A stretch of DNA of 64,000 bases. It comes from Scolanthus callimorphus (Eukaryota; Cnidaria; Anthozoa; Actiniaria; Edwardsiidae). This document shows positions 36,501 to 46,430 of this stretch, piece after piece; the stretch's first letter is position 1, and each line of letters opens with the position of its first letter. Position numbers and translations under genes: made by a program. Under the pieces are notes generated by a model. The model did not search any database. It had not been told where the DNA came from and was given only the letters and a program-made list of their open reading frames with translations. The stretch spans positions 11,758,501-11,822,500 of the forward strand of contig CM066916.1 of the NCBI GenBank assembly GCA_033964015.1, read 5' to 3'.

Positions 36501-39500
36501 CAGGCCAAAGAAGAAGGGGGTGCTGAGGTCTCAGGGGATTTCTGCAGAAAAACATCCATGGAAAATGCTGAATTTCCCAAGGCATGCGTATGTGAAGTGT
36601 TCGGAATTCACATGGATAGCCTTGGGAAATCCGGACACTTCACATGCTTCTACCATGGGAAATTCAGCGTTTCTGCAGATTCCCTGTGGGTTGTCCGAGC
36701 TCCTCGTAGTTTGCTGTTCAGAGAGAAGAAAGAGCGCGAGATAAACGTGGACAGGGTCCCATTACCTAGGAGCCTCCATCTCCCATGTTATTTTCAAACA
36801 GCGTATTGGAAAATGAGGCCTCTATGTTATTTTTAGTTTCATTTTCACGCAAAGCCTACGCTACATATTCGCAGGGGCGTATACGCAGGATTTTGACTGA
36901 AAAGTTAGTACTTGTACCACAGTGCCCGAAATTTACAGGCCCGTGCACTTCAGGGGACGGTTCCTGAAAGGTTGGATAAAGTTATTCACGGATAAAAGTT
37001 ATCTGTTGAATAGGTTTTGTTCAGGATTTATCCGTTGGATAAGCGTTTATCCACTGATAACTCTTAACTGACCTTCTTGGAACCGGCCCCAGGCGCGCCT
37101 ATAGACTACGTTCACAACTAGTGGTCTGATGCAGTATGACGTCAATATGATATACTTTTATCCTATTTTTCAGACTCTGCGCGCACTGACAAGCTAAATA
37201 GCGCTGCGCACAGATTCTAAAATTAGACTTCACGAGACTCAGACACTGACAATCCCTCTGAAATCCCATTCAGAAGGAGCGCGCTCGAAATACGCCAGGG
37301 TAGGAGTACATACAAGCTCTGCTATATAATGACTCGAACTACCAGTTTACCAATTCATTGTGTATCGTTCTTTAAAAGGAAAACTGTGAAAATGAGAGAA
37401 ACGTGTGTTTGTTTGTCTGAGTTTTTAATTTGTGTGACGTCATCTGTGCGCAGCGCTATTAAAAAACAACCTGTGAACACAAATGCGCATGCGTAAAAGT
37501 ATAGATATTAAAATTAGAGCGCCTTATTTAGAGATTGTTGCAGAAAGATATCACATTGATCCACAAAAGGGTGCAGAAAGAATAATTAGACTTAATGTTG
37601 ACGTTTTACGCGCAACTATGTGTCCCACATGGAAAACGCGATCAACAAACAGGCCTATATATAGGTAGAGGGAGGTATAGGGACCGTTAGTTGATCACTA
37701 CTCATTACAAGGGGCGTCTATATAAATGGTCTGGTGGCCGGGCGTTCCCCCACCTAGGTCCCTGGACCGAGTCCCTGAGTTGCTACTGAACAACTAACAC
37801 CGAGGATAGCGACTGTCAGGGCAGAAATTTCTGGCGTGGTCGTAAGAACTGTTCCCACGGTCGCCATACGACGCTTCAGCTATGTCTGGAAGTATGGTCC
37901 TTGTACTTTTTGTTTCCTGTTAACATTCAATCGGTTCCAGAAGAGCATTAAGTGCATGCGTACTCTTTACGTTTTACAGTCAGGAGCTTACGCAAGATTT
38001 TAAAAGGCACAGCCTAGGGCATACGCAGGATTTTCAAATCTACAGGCCAAGCTCATGAATGAATGCAGTACAATACTTGTATTAAAGTTCTCCCGGAAAT
38101 TTGCTGGTTCTTGCCTGCGCGCAGGCCTATAGACTTCGTACGCCACTGATTCGCTCAGCCAATTAGAATGCATAGAAAAACCCAAAACACAGTGACTTTT
38201 GTATTAATTTGTTGGGTCACGACTAAAAGCAGTAAATTGTATTTACTTCGTCTCTTGATTGGTTAGTGTTATTTAGTGGTTTAGCTTCTGATTGTCTAAG
38301 TGTATCAACTTTGTGCTTAGTCTTATCTGACACTTATCTGAAATGAACTCTTCCTTTCTTTTCCATGTGCGTCACCGTCGCTTGATATAGAAATGGCTCA
38401 AGCCCGGAGGGCAACTGCTCATCTCTGACTATGGCTGTGGGACCGGACCCAAGTCTGAGGAGTTCAAGAGCTACCTTGCTCAGCGGCAATACCATCTGAT
38501 AGACCCCACATCCTACGGCAAGGTATACAACGACATGTAAGATATCAGAAGTCCATTACCGCGGAGTAGTTATATGTTATACATAGGTGCATCAATAATT
38601 TATTTTTTTACACGTGCGCATGAGTCTTGACGTGCGCGGTGACCTCATTCTCGTTACGCACGCTCGTAACCTCGCGGGGGATGCTCTGGCAACGGCCCTG
38701 ATTGGCTGATTATGAATGTCCACAAAGTTTCTTCTCTGTCGCTTCTCTGTGGCTCAGACGATCGTAGGCTTTCTGGAGAGACGAGATTGCTCCATTCTCG
38801 TACCCAGAGCTCCCCGCCTCGTCTCGCAGGGGAGGCTCTGCGGGAACATCCATTTGAGGGCCGTCGCTGATTGGCTGGTTTTGAGCGTTGGAGCATGCGC
38901 TTAAAGGTCTTTCTCTCAGCGGCGAGGTTACGAGCCGGGGAGCTCTGGGTTCGAGAATGAGATTGCTCTCTCGACATCTCTGTTTCAATCTCACGTATGC
39001 GCGTCAGTGGCTGTTAACCAGAGCCTCCCCTGGCATTCTCGTGCGCCCTGAACTCCCCTGCTCGTCACTTAGCGGGGGAGGGCCTAGTGCAACCATTTGA
39101 GGGCCTTTTATTTTTGAAAGTTGAGGCATGCGCAAAGCCACTTCCCCGCAGCAGCACTGTATCCTCTCTCGTACCCAGAGCTCCCCGGCTCGTCTGCTCG
39201 CGGGGGAAAGGCCCTCAAGTGGATGGCCCCAGATCCTACTCATTTTGAAAGTTTAGGCTTGTGCGCAGAAAGTTCGTTCCCTCAGCGGCTCTATCAAATC
39301 TCGCGCATGCGTCAGTGGCTGTCACCAGAGGGTCCCCGAGCAGAGACGAGGTTTCTACAACAGAAAGGGACATTTTTGCCTTCTGCTTAGTCGTGGGCTG
39401 TGTGATTTCAGCTTGTGGAGTCGGTAGGCTTTAGTGAAGTCAAGACTGAAGACAGGACTAACCAGTTTGTAGATGTGCTGTCACGTGAACAAAAGCGGTT

Positions 39501-40163
39501 TCAGAGCCAGAAAGAGGAGGTGCTTAAGGTAAAAACTACTGGTCACTCAACTCTACGTCGAAAATAGCACTCAAAAAGGCGATATCGAACTGTACAACTC
39601 GTGCGATATCGCTTTTATTTTTCGTGCTATTTTCTTAGCGGAGTCGCCTCCTGAAGCTTTGAATAATCCTATAGAATCCCATAGCTCAATTCTTACGCGC
39701 GCGTTGATTAAAACGGGAAAGACTTAACGTGGAATGCAATGGTTGAAAACTGAATTCGACAAAACAACAGGTTACCCGTGCGCAAAGAAAGATTAGTACC
39801 AAATTTTGGGTAGTATGCTCCTGTGATAGGAAATCAGGTAATGGCTATCTCTACGGCTGCGTACACACTTGGTACACGATCTGGACCTTGTACTCGGGCA
39901 CCAGTGCTGTGCCTAAATTTTGGCTTGGGCACTCGAAAAACTGGTGTGTTCACATTAGCACCCGTGCCCGGGCACCAAGTGTGTACACAGCCTAAGTGTC
40001 TAAGTAGAGGCTAGACGTCATTAACATGCTGTAAAAATTGTTGCTTATTTAGACCATCACTCTAGAAGACTATAACGAACTGGTGAAAGGGTGGTCGGAC
40101 AAGCTCGAGCGCTGTGCTCAGGGAGAACACAAGTGGTTACTGATTCACGCAAAGAAACAATGA
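33573..40163 (+). CDS. pmt: Phosphoethanolamine N-methyltransferase, MT2-type single domain, paralogue 2
   Basis: Exons: 33573-33701, 33875-33964, 35212-35301, 36304-36426, 38391-38522, 39412-39528, 40053-40163, all introns phase 0 and GT-AG. The product is 263 residues, about 75% identical to paralogue 1 by hand count over the aligned 256 positions. Key motifs are kept: FLDNNQY (Tyr17), [31 protein letters not shown] with His132, [14 protein letters not shown] and [10 protein letters not shown]. The role is the same as for paralogue 1: SAM-dependent methylation towards phosphocholine, probably cytosolic. The largest differences are in exon 4 (27 of 41 identical) and the middle of exon 5 (GEWSDRY replaced by GPKSEEF). 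Its exons are much richer in CpG than those of paralogue 1. A poly(A) signal AATAAA lies at 40324-40329. Confidence 0.93.
35578..35660 (-). other. tRNA-like sequence, probable SINE or tRNA pseudogene (intron 3 of paralogue 2)
   Basis: On the minus strand GTGGCCGGATGGTCTAAAGC is followed by a B-box-like GGTTCGATTCAC about 55 bp later, the layout of a Leu/Ser-type tRNA or tRNA-derived SINE. The A box is imperfect and pairing of the stems is poor. The 133-codon minus frame 35512-35913 across it is judged accidental. Confidence 0.35.
36535..36684. mobile_element. MITE hairpin in intron 4 of paralogue 2
   Basis: The left arm with TCTGCAGAAAAACATCCATG and GCTGAATTTCCC is mirrored by CCATGGGAAATTCAGC and GTTTCTGCAGA. 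An inner pair carries GTGAAGTGTTCGGA / TCCGGACACTTCAC. The total is 150 bp with no coding capacity; open frames at 36495-36836 are by-products. Confidence 0.8.
37197..37460. repeat. 19-bp perfect inverted repeat, 226 bp apart
   Basis: AATAGCGCTGCGCACAGAT at 37197-37215 and its exact reverse complement at 37442-37460 bracket an AT-rich body. Outer GTTCACA / TGTGAAC words lie about 90 bp outside the left arm and 18 bp outside the right arm. This is probably another non-autonomous transposon, with unclear ends. Confidence 0.6.
38797..39230. repeat. Cluster of CCCAGAGCTCCCC repeats in intron 5 of paralogue 2
   Basis: Three direct units of about 60-70 bp begin near 38797, 39037 and 39168, each with CTCCCC, GGGGGA and a TTTGAGGGCC or CCTCAAGTGG end. 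An inverted unit (GGGGAGCTCTGGGTTCGAGA) lies near 38936. They belong to the CCAGAGCC family seen at 1 kb and 63.7 kb. Several overlapping open frames here reflect the repeat. Confidence 0.65.
39561..39690. mobile_element. Foldback repeat in intron 6 of paralogue 2 (same family as 26.9 kb)
   Basis: GAAAATAGCACTCAAAAAGG and GCGATATCG near the left, CGTGCTATTTTCTTAGCGGA and CCTGAAGCTTTGAATAATCC at the right. The right half is the reverse complement of 26893-26960. The two copies therefore sit in opposite orientation in introns of the two paralogues, at different intron positions (intron 2 and intron 6). Confidence 0.8.
39855..39992. mobile_element. MITE with GGCTGCGTACACACTTGGT ends (intron 6 of paralogue 2)
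   Basis: The left end GGCTGCGTACACACTTGGTA and right end (inverted) GGCTGTGTACACACTTGGTG pair almost fully, and GGGCAC / GTGCCC words pair inside. The element is 138 bp with no coding capacity, and ends 60 bp before exon 7. Confidence 0.85.
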
Positions 40164-40710
40164 ACGTATCATATCACGCGCACGCGAGATGCACGCGGCA
40201 TATCACGCTTGTCAGCAAAGGCATAAACAGCACGTGCACAACTCACAACAAGACGCGAAGAGCACATCACACTTCACGTGAAAAGCACGAGGATTACCAC
40301 GTGACGAATCATTTGCTCCCAAGAATAAAGACTGGACATTAGTCGTGAATAGTCTCCTCCGCAGGCGTCTCGTAAGTTTGTTTGCACCCTCGTTTCCTGT
40401 TCTCTGCTTTCGGATTTGGTCTTCCTGTTGTACAACCTCGAAAGAACTGGAGACTGGGGCGAAGGCAGGGGAGGTTCCCGGGTATTAGCTCGTCCTCAGT
40501 CTCCGCTCTCTCGCGGTTAAGGACAAGGAGACGGAACCATTACAGAGATGCCAACGTAGGAGGCTAAGTCGTGCAAGTGCTTTAAAATCGAGAGATTGAT
40601 TGAAGGGAGGACGGATGCGTATATTATTGTGAAATTGTAAACGCCACACAAAAAAGTAGAAACCAGAGATGTTTTTAATAAAGTTTATATACGATTATAA
40701 AGCACTCGCT
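40164..40710. other. 3' region of paralogue 2
   Basis: The 3' untranslated region runs to shortly after AATAAA at 40324-40329. A second AATAAA occurs at about 40677. No gene is recognised; short open frames at 40091-40342 and 40382-40567 have no family features. Confidence 0.5.
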
Positions 40711-40883
40711 ATAGAGCAGATCTCGTATGACTGTGAAAAGTGCCGCGGCAAAGTTATGCCGCGCCGCGACCGTGCAGCGACTACGCGAAAGTCATTCCGT
40801 ATCTACAGCAAGCCAGGTTCCGTGCCGCGACCGCGACCGCGACCGTGCCGCGGCACTGCACAGTCATACGAAATCTGGTCTAT
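40711..40883. mobile_element. CpG-rich MITE with ATAGAGCAGATCTCGTATGA ends, copy 1
   Basis: The ends ATAGAGCAGATCTCGTATGA (left) and ATAGACCAGATTTCGTATGA (right, inverted) pair, each followed by CTGTG. The interior holds GCCGCGGC and (CGCGAC)n words, very dense in CpG. A second, CpG-poor copy is in WDR6 intron 5 at 58649-58795. The open frames at 40669-40982 are by-products. Confidence 0.85.
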
Positions 40884-42336
40884 TGCATGAACTATTGGTG
40901 GCATCACCGCCTTGATCCTTACCGAGACATTTCATTAGTTTGGTGTTCGACCGCGGCGCGAGAGAGCACCGGGTCTTGTTAGGAGGACCTATCACGTCCT
41001 GCATCTATATACTCCGTTTGTCTCGCCATTTGCACAGAAGTAGAAGGAACTATTTAGATTGTGGATTTTGAATTTAAACGGGAAATTGTTTAAAAAATGG
41101 TATTCTTCTCATCGAGAGGGATTTCAAGACATTGAGCCACATGAGAGTGAGAATGCGAGGTCAACAAGCACACAGTACGTTGAGTGGCGCTGATTTCCGC
41201 ACCTTTTTTTGAGAGGGGACTAGCTCGCAAAAAAAGTCCGAAAAAGTCCTCTAAGTAAATTACACCACGGTTTCATCATTTGTTGCACTGGCATTTTCCC
41301 CTTAGATGTTTGTTTTGATAGAGCTCTGCTTACATACACTTGATAACACAAACGCGCTCAGACGATAGTATCGCCAAGGTTTTAAGACTAAGTCAAGACT
41401 AAGGGCTGGTCTTGAGAGAAAGCCAACTGGTGTTGATCATTAAAGCTGGTTACAAAAGGCTATACAAGTTACAATCGACACATCTATTAGTCTATTGCTT
41501 GTGGGGGGATTCCAACAACATTAATCAAGCCCTATCGATACATTCAATTGACACAGCAAACGTTACTATCGCTTTATAGTGAATGTAGCCGTGTTGTCGA
41601 CATACTCAAGGCTCTATTGCGCGATCAAATGTTGGTGTTTCCGGCTTGATATCTCCGCGAGCCGTATCCACAATAAATTCGTCGCTATATGAGCTCATTC
41701 GCGCGTTATTAAATCCCAGAGCAAGATAAGTAAAGACGCGAAGATTGTCTAAATCTGCGCGAGTGCTGACTTTCTGTCCCCTGGTATCCGGATTTCTAAT
41801 GGTGCTATTAAGGTTCTAACAGCCTCAGGGCAGGGAGTTAACGCGTTTATTTACACCATTACTTGCTATAAACAGATAGAAAAGGAAACATCCCGCACAC
41901 AGCCTTAATCGTGCGGTCAAAGTAATAGTGGAGAATGCATTCATCGAGCGATAACAACCGTGGATGATTAGAGCGAATGGGTTGGGCATAGTTGAGATGA
42001 TTGCTTTATCAATTGATCTTGATCAAGCGAAATTTTCACTTCAAAGTGCCAGTTATTTGTCATTTATCGTGTGTAACTGAATATATATTCATATAACGTA
42101 TATGCGAGTAATTAAAAATCGCTCACGAGCCAGCAAGACTGTCTCTATTCTTGTTGTCCGATACTCAATCCTATTTATCCTCTCTCGCTGCGTCAGTCGC
42201 CGAAATGAGCTTGTTTCTGATGGTTTCTTTGCGCTTTAGATAAACACAAATGTGTGGAAATTTAACGTGAGAGTAATCACATCAGCACAATTGCTAAGGT
42301 ATTGCTACATTAGTGTTTGGCTCGATTGCTTGACGA

Positions 42337-42378
42337 TGAGTCAGATAAGATAGCCCTCACTCAACCGATAGTTATCTG
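42337..42378. promoter_or_regulatory. Candidate enhancer core: AP-1/MAF site plus GATA sites
   Basis: TGAGTCA (42337-42343) overlaps AGATAAGATAG (two GATA cores), followed by GATAGTTATCTG (two more cores in inverted arrangement). It lies 2.2 kb upstream of the HHEX start codon. GATA input to HHEX is known in vertebrates; its relevance here is inference. Confidence 0.3.
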
Positions 42379-44013
42379 TCTAACACTACAGCACGAAATT
42401 CACTCGTCTATACACTGAGGAAACCAGCGAGGTCAATTTCGATATCTACAGCACTCTATGGGCACAGCGCACGATTCAGTGTTATTTCTGTGCAACAAAA
42501 AACACAGATATATCGGTGATGGGATCTATCTAGTGGTAGAACATGAGTTCGCCTCGTGCACGCTCGCGTCGCTCCGTCTCCCGCATTAGTTTTGGCGCCA
42601 AAGTGACGCCAAGCGCCCGCACACACTGTCATCTAACGACGTCATTCTATCACACGACTCAAAACTCGAACGACAAGGACTGAGAAAACCCCGAGAAAAC
42701 TTAAAGAAACTAAGGTTACCGCTGATGGCTTTCTCTCTAAAGAGATATGTCACTACTTGAAAAACACTCTCTTGTTTGACAAAATTACTATGGAGGCAGA
42801 CCAATTTAAATATGTGATTTTATCTTGACTTGTAAATTTGATAAAATATTGAGCCACTTAGACAACCCGCCTAAAATCAGGAGAAGAATGCTACGAATTT
42901 CTGGTTGTACTTTTGTCAAAGTAGCAATTAGTATGATATCCAATAACTTCTTAACTTATTGCAAGTCAATGGTCGTTTTCACAATTTTCGCAGTCCCTAA
43001 AGTTTAATTTAAAGAACAGCCAGCGCCTGACAAGTAGTTTTTCCTCTCTCTGTCTTTGTTAGCTGCACTTTCTTTTGTTTTTGCACTCAAGCTTAACAAC
43101 TGGGCATTAAAAGAAGATAAGAAGATTTGCAGGTATTCTATGTTCTTTACAAAAAAAGATAAAACCTTGGAAAAGGCTAAGTTAACACTGTATTAACAAA
43201 TATATACTCGCACAACGTGCTTAGCTTTGAATGGGAAAGATATTTTGTTACGTAAGGAAGAATATTAAATCAAGCTGCTAGTTACAGAGACAGGTCTACA
43301 GATCAAATGTAATTGTACTCTTCTAGTTAAACAGACTTGATAGGTAAAAAAAGACACCTCTTAGAGTTTTACAATGGCGTTCATTGATAGCCCAAGTGAT
43401 GGCGATCGCTAGCAATAGGGCGAAAATTTTAAAGTCCAGCAATTCTACATAGTGGGTGGCACTATACTTTGTGGTCGCCCAACTACCAGAGATATAACGC
43501 TGTGATTAGTGTGCTAGTAATCCCGGAAACTAGATGAATTGCTCACTTTCCTGTGAGCTTTATACAACAAAACCACACCATATAAAACAATTAAAACAAT
43601 CTCAGAAATTCTTTAAACACAACTGACAGATGATTGTTATTTAAACATGTTTTTGTGGCATTTGAATTCAGGTGGCTAGATTTTAAGGCTCTTAACTGGT
43701 GGGTAATTTCTTTCGTCGAGTGAGGACCACCAGCCTTTAGTCAGACGCTAAAGCCTTGAAATGCTAGTAAAAGAGTTCGCTATCACTCGGCAAATTACTT
43801 CTTATTTGCTAGGCTTATCGGTGAGTTTATCAGGGAGAGATTGTTGAGAAGTGATGCACATAGAAGCATATCAATGGCACAGGACGTGCGAATTGCGCGC
43901 GACTGCTATTTATCCACACAAATCTCAACTCGCTACCGACTGCAGCTCCGCGCCACTAGTTTATGTGCACTGATTACTAAATATAAAGGACTTTGAATGC
44001 CGTAAAATGTCTG

Positions 44014-44039
44014 CTAATTAATTATCGTTAATTGATAAC
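44014..44039. promoter_or_regulatory. AT-rich homeodomain / HNF1-like site cluster upstream of HHEX
   Basis: Within 26 bp there are several TAAT/ATTA cores (CTAATTAATTATCGTTAATT) ending in GTTAATTGATAAC, which matches the HNF1 palindrome at most positions. It lies about 560 bp before the HHEX start codon. It could be bound by HHEX itself or by other homeodomain proteins. Confidence 0.3.
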
Positions 44040-44597
44040 ATTTGCAATGTCAACTTTGGTGTGCGATGGCGCCGAGGGTGTTACAAGGCTATTATCAAAG
44101 GTTTTTTTCAAACACTAATTGATAGCTATACTAGAAATCCAAAACCTTCATCCTCAAGTTCTTAGCGTGTATTCTTTTGCTTTGCCTTTGCGCACTGGAA
44201 TAAATTTGCCGGTGAAGAGCCTCTGTTTGTACGCGCCTCATTATAAAATTACGGTGTAATTTAGGTGTATATGTTTTGCTTATCATCATGTTAGTATATG
44301 CTCTCGCGGAAATGTGTTGACGTTTGCCAGTGACAATAACCATGCTACCAAGCTCCCGTATATCGCTTATCAATGAAGATCTATTTATTTGACAAATAGC
44401 CAATCACAAGCGCGTATCTAAATTGCACTCATTAGTTGCTAATTTCAACATAACATAAAGTTGTTTCAGTTTATGCTGGTACTCATACCGTAGAGAAGTC
44501 ACAATCGCTGCCTCGTCTCCAGAACACAAAACCTCGACTCTCACCGGGTGAACTACATCTTTAATACAGAAGTTACAGAGTAATTCAACACAGCATC

Positions 44598-45858
44598 ATG
44601 CAGCACTGCAACTGGGACAGAAATATCCCGAGTGTGTTCACACCAAGTCCTTACAACTCTTCGTCGTTCTACATAGACGATATCCTCAGCTCTGGATCTC
44701 AGAAGCCCCAAGCTACACTGTGTAGCTCTACAGTCTGCGAGCCTCCTAAACCTCACTGCATCAGCCCTCCATTTCACTTAGCCGCACCGTCACGGTCGTA
44801 CACGAACCTCAACAGCCCATTCACCCCTTATACAAGACCCTTCGCCTTCCAGCCATCTGGATTCCAAGCACCAAGCATCCCGAGCGTGTATGAGGCATAC
44901 AGTGATCATAGTAAGTGCTAACCTCTGCTCTATAGAGTTATTCAACTATACAATAGTCGTGGAATAGCCTTAGAATTACAGGGAAATCGTCGATAAAGCA
45001 ACATACGTTAAGCCTTCAGCATTAAGGGTTTAGTGCATTAGCGCTATTTGAACAAGTAAAGTTGAGGTTCACGTCGCTTGATAGTTTGTAAATCGGCTAA
45101 TGCAATAAGTTCTCTCAGCAAACCGCAGCCCGGCCTTAACACTGTGAGAAATAAGTGATAATAATACACTAGCGGTAATGGTTTTTAGCCTTAAAAACTA
45201 GAGGTGTCTAAAGCAGATAACGCTACTAAGATGCTTCTCGGATATTTGAGGTTTTTGTCGAATTTGCTGGCCTAAAACTCTTATAACCACAGGAGTGCTA
45301 GAAATCAGCCTGGCACAGCATGAGCTTGTCCCAGTTGGTGTTCGAATATTCTCCTGGAATGTTATCTTCCAAGAGCGAAATCCAATTCTCTACATTCACA
45401 CATTATTTGAGATATCTCTGTGGGGACTCTGGAATCTCTCCACCTTGACGGAAATAACACAAGCGGGCCCGGTTTGTTCAGGAATTCCTTTTACGAGAGT
45501 AAACTGGAAAACTCTTTCTAAAACCCCTATCTCACTTCCGTACTGATGTGCTTTCTCTGTTTTAGGTGCATGGAATCTTTTCCTCCCAAAGCCGCAGAAA
45601 AAGAAAGGAGGACAAGTAAGATTCTCTAACGAGCAGACCATGGAACTCGAGAAAATCTTCGAAAGTCAGAAGTACTTATCGCCGCCGGAGCGCAAACAGC
45701 TATCCAAAGTTCTAGGCTTGACAGAGAGACAAGTGAAAACTTGGTTCCAGAACCGGAGGGCCAAATGGCGTAGATTCAAACAAGAATCGCAGGGTGAAAA
45801 AAACGACAAAACAGACAACGACGAATTGCCGAGAACTCCCGAGAAAGAATCTACATAA
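44598..45858 (+). CDS. HHEX: HHEX (haematopoietically expressed homeobox) transcription factor
   Basis: Exon 1 is 44598-44910 (104 codons plus one base, donor GTAAGTG). Exon 2 is 45566-45858 (acceptor TTTTAG) and ends at TAA. The product is 201 residues, shorter than vertebrate HHEX (about 270) because of a short acidic tail. It is a nuclear DNA-binding repressor by family knowledge. Residues 24-30, FYIDDIL, match the conserved N-terminal Eh1-like FYIEDIL corepressor motif. The homeodomain is residues 118-177 and starts in [12 protein letters not shown]; its third helix [17 protein letters not shown] has Gln50 and Asn51, and [10 protein letters not shown] is the HHEX signature. The Pro/Ser/Tyr-rich N-terminus also fits the family. 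The entire homeodomain is on one exon, unlike vertebrate HHEX. A poly(A) signal AATAAA is at 46425-46430. Confidence 0.95.
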
Positions 45859-46424
45859 ATGACTTAGAGTGATTTGGAAACTATTTTATTTTTGACAATA
45901 GAGTTATGTGGCGAGGAATATTACCTATATTTGAGATATTTAAGAGCGCGTATGCTGAGTATATTGCGCGGGGTGAAAAGCCACCCATTGTATGAGTGTA
46001 AGGGATCTGTAATGCAAAGACATTGAGGCTGATAAAGCACAAGAGAACAGAGTCACAAACACTGACCAGTGCTGTTAGCACTCAACATTTGCTCAGTAGA
46101 AACAGAACCATCTCGGGCTGGTATAGAATTCTCGAAAACAGACACCCGGGATGGATGGGCCCAGGTCAGATTCATGAGCAATCTATGAGTCACTTTATAG
46201 TCACGAGTTGATTGGGACATGTATATTGTATATAGAAATCACAGAGAATATCTCAAAAACTTCTAATTAGCTTATAAACACGCTATTAACGAACAATTTA
46301 TGATTTCACGCATTCGTTTACTGTAATTCATACCTAAAGTAGGTGCGTTTCTGAGGTGTTATGTGCCTCAAGTCGTGTTAGTTCTAGTTACTGAAATGTT
46401 ATAGACCATCGGTTGGAAACTAGG

Positions 46425-46430
46425 AATAAA
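46425..46430 (+). terminator. Poly(A) signal of HHEX
   Basis: AATAAA lies 567 bp after the HHEX stop codon and is followed within 30 bp by a GT-rich stretch (GAGTCTGTGTGTTTAG), the usual downstream element. This implies a 3' untranslated region of about 590 bases. Confidence 0.6.

Larger units (their letters stand above)
40884..44597. promoter_or_regulatory. Gene-free upstream region of HHEX
   Basis: About 3.7 kb with no recognisable exon. It contains a cluster of GATA and AP-1/MAF-like sites at 42337-42378 and a homeodomain/HNF1-like AT-rich block at 44014-44039. The immediate upstream sequence of the HHEX start shows no obvious TATA box. The regulatory role is inferred from position and motif density only. 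Confidence 0.4.

Noticed and set aside
40669..40982. Three overlapping plus-strand frames, Arg/Pro-rich
   Set aside because: They are produced by the CpG-rich MITE at 40711-40883.
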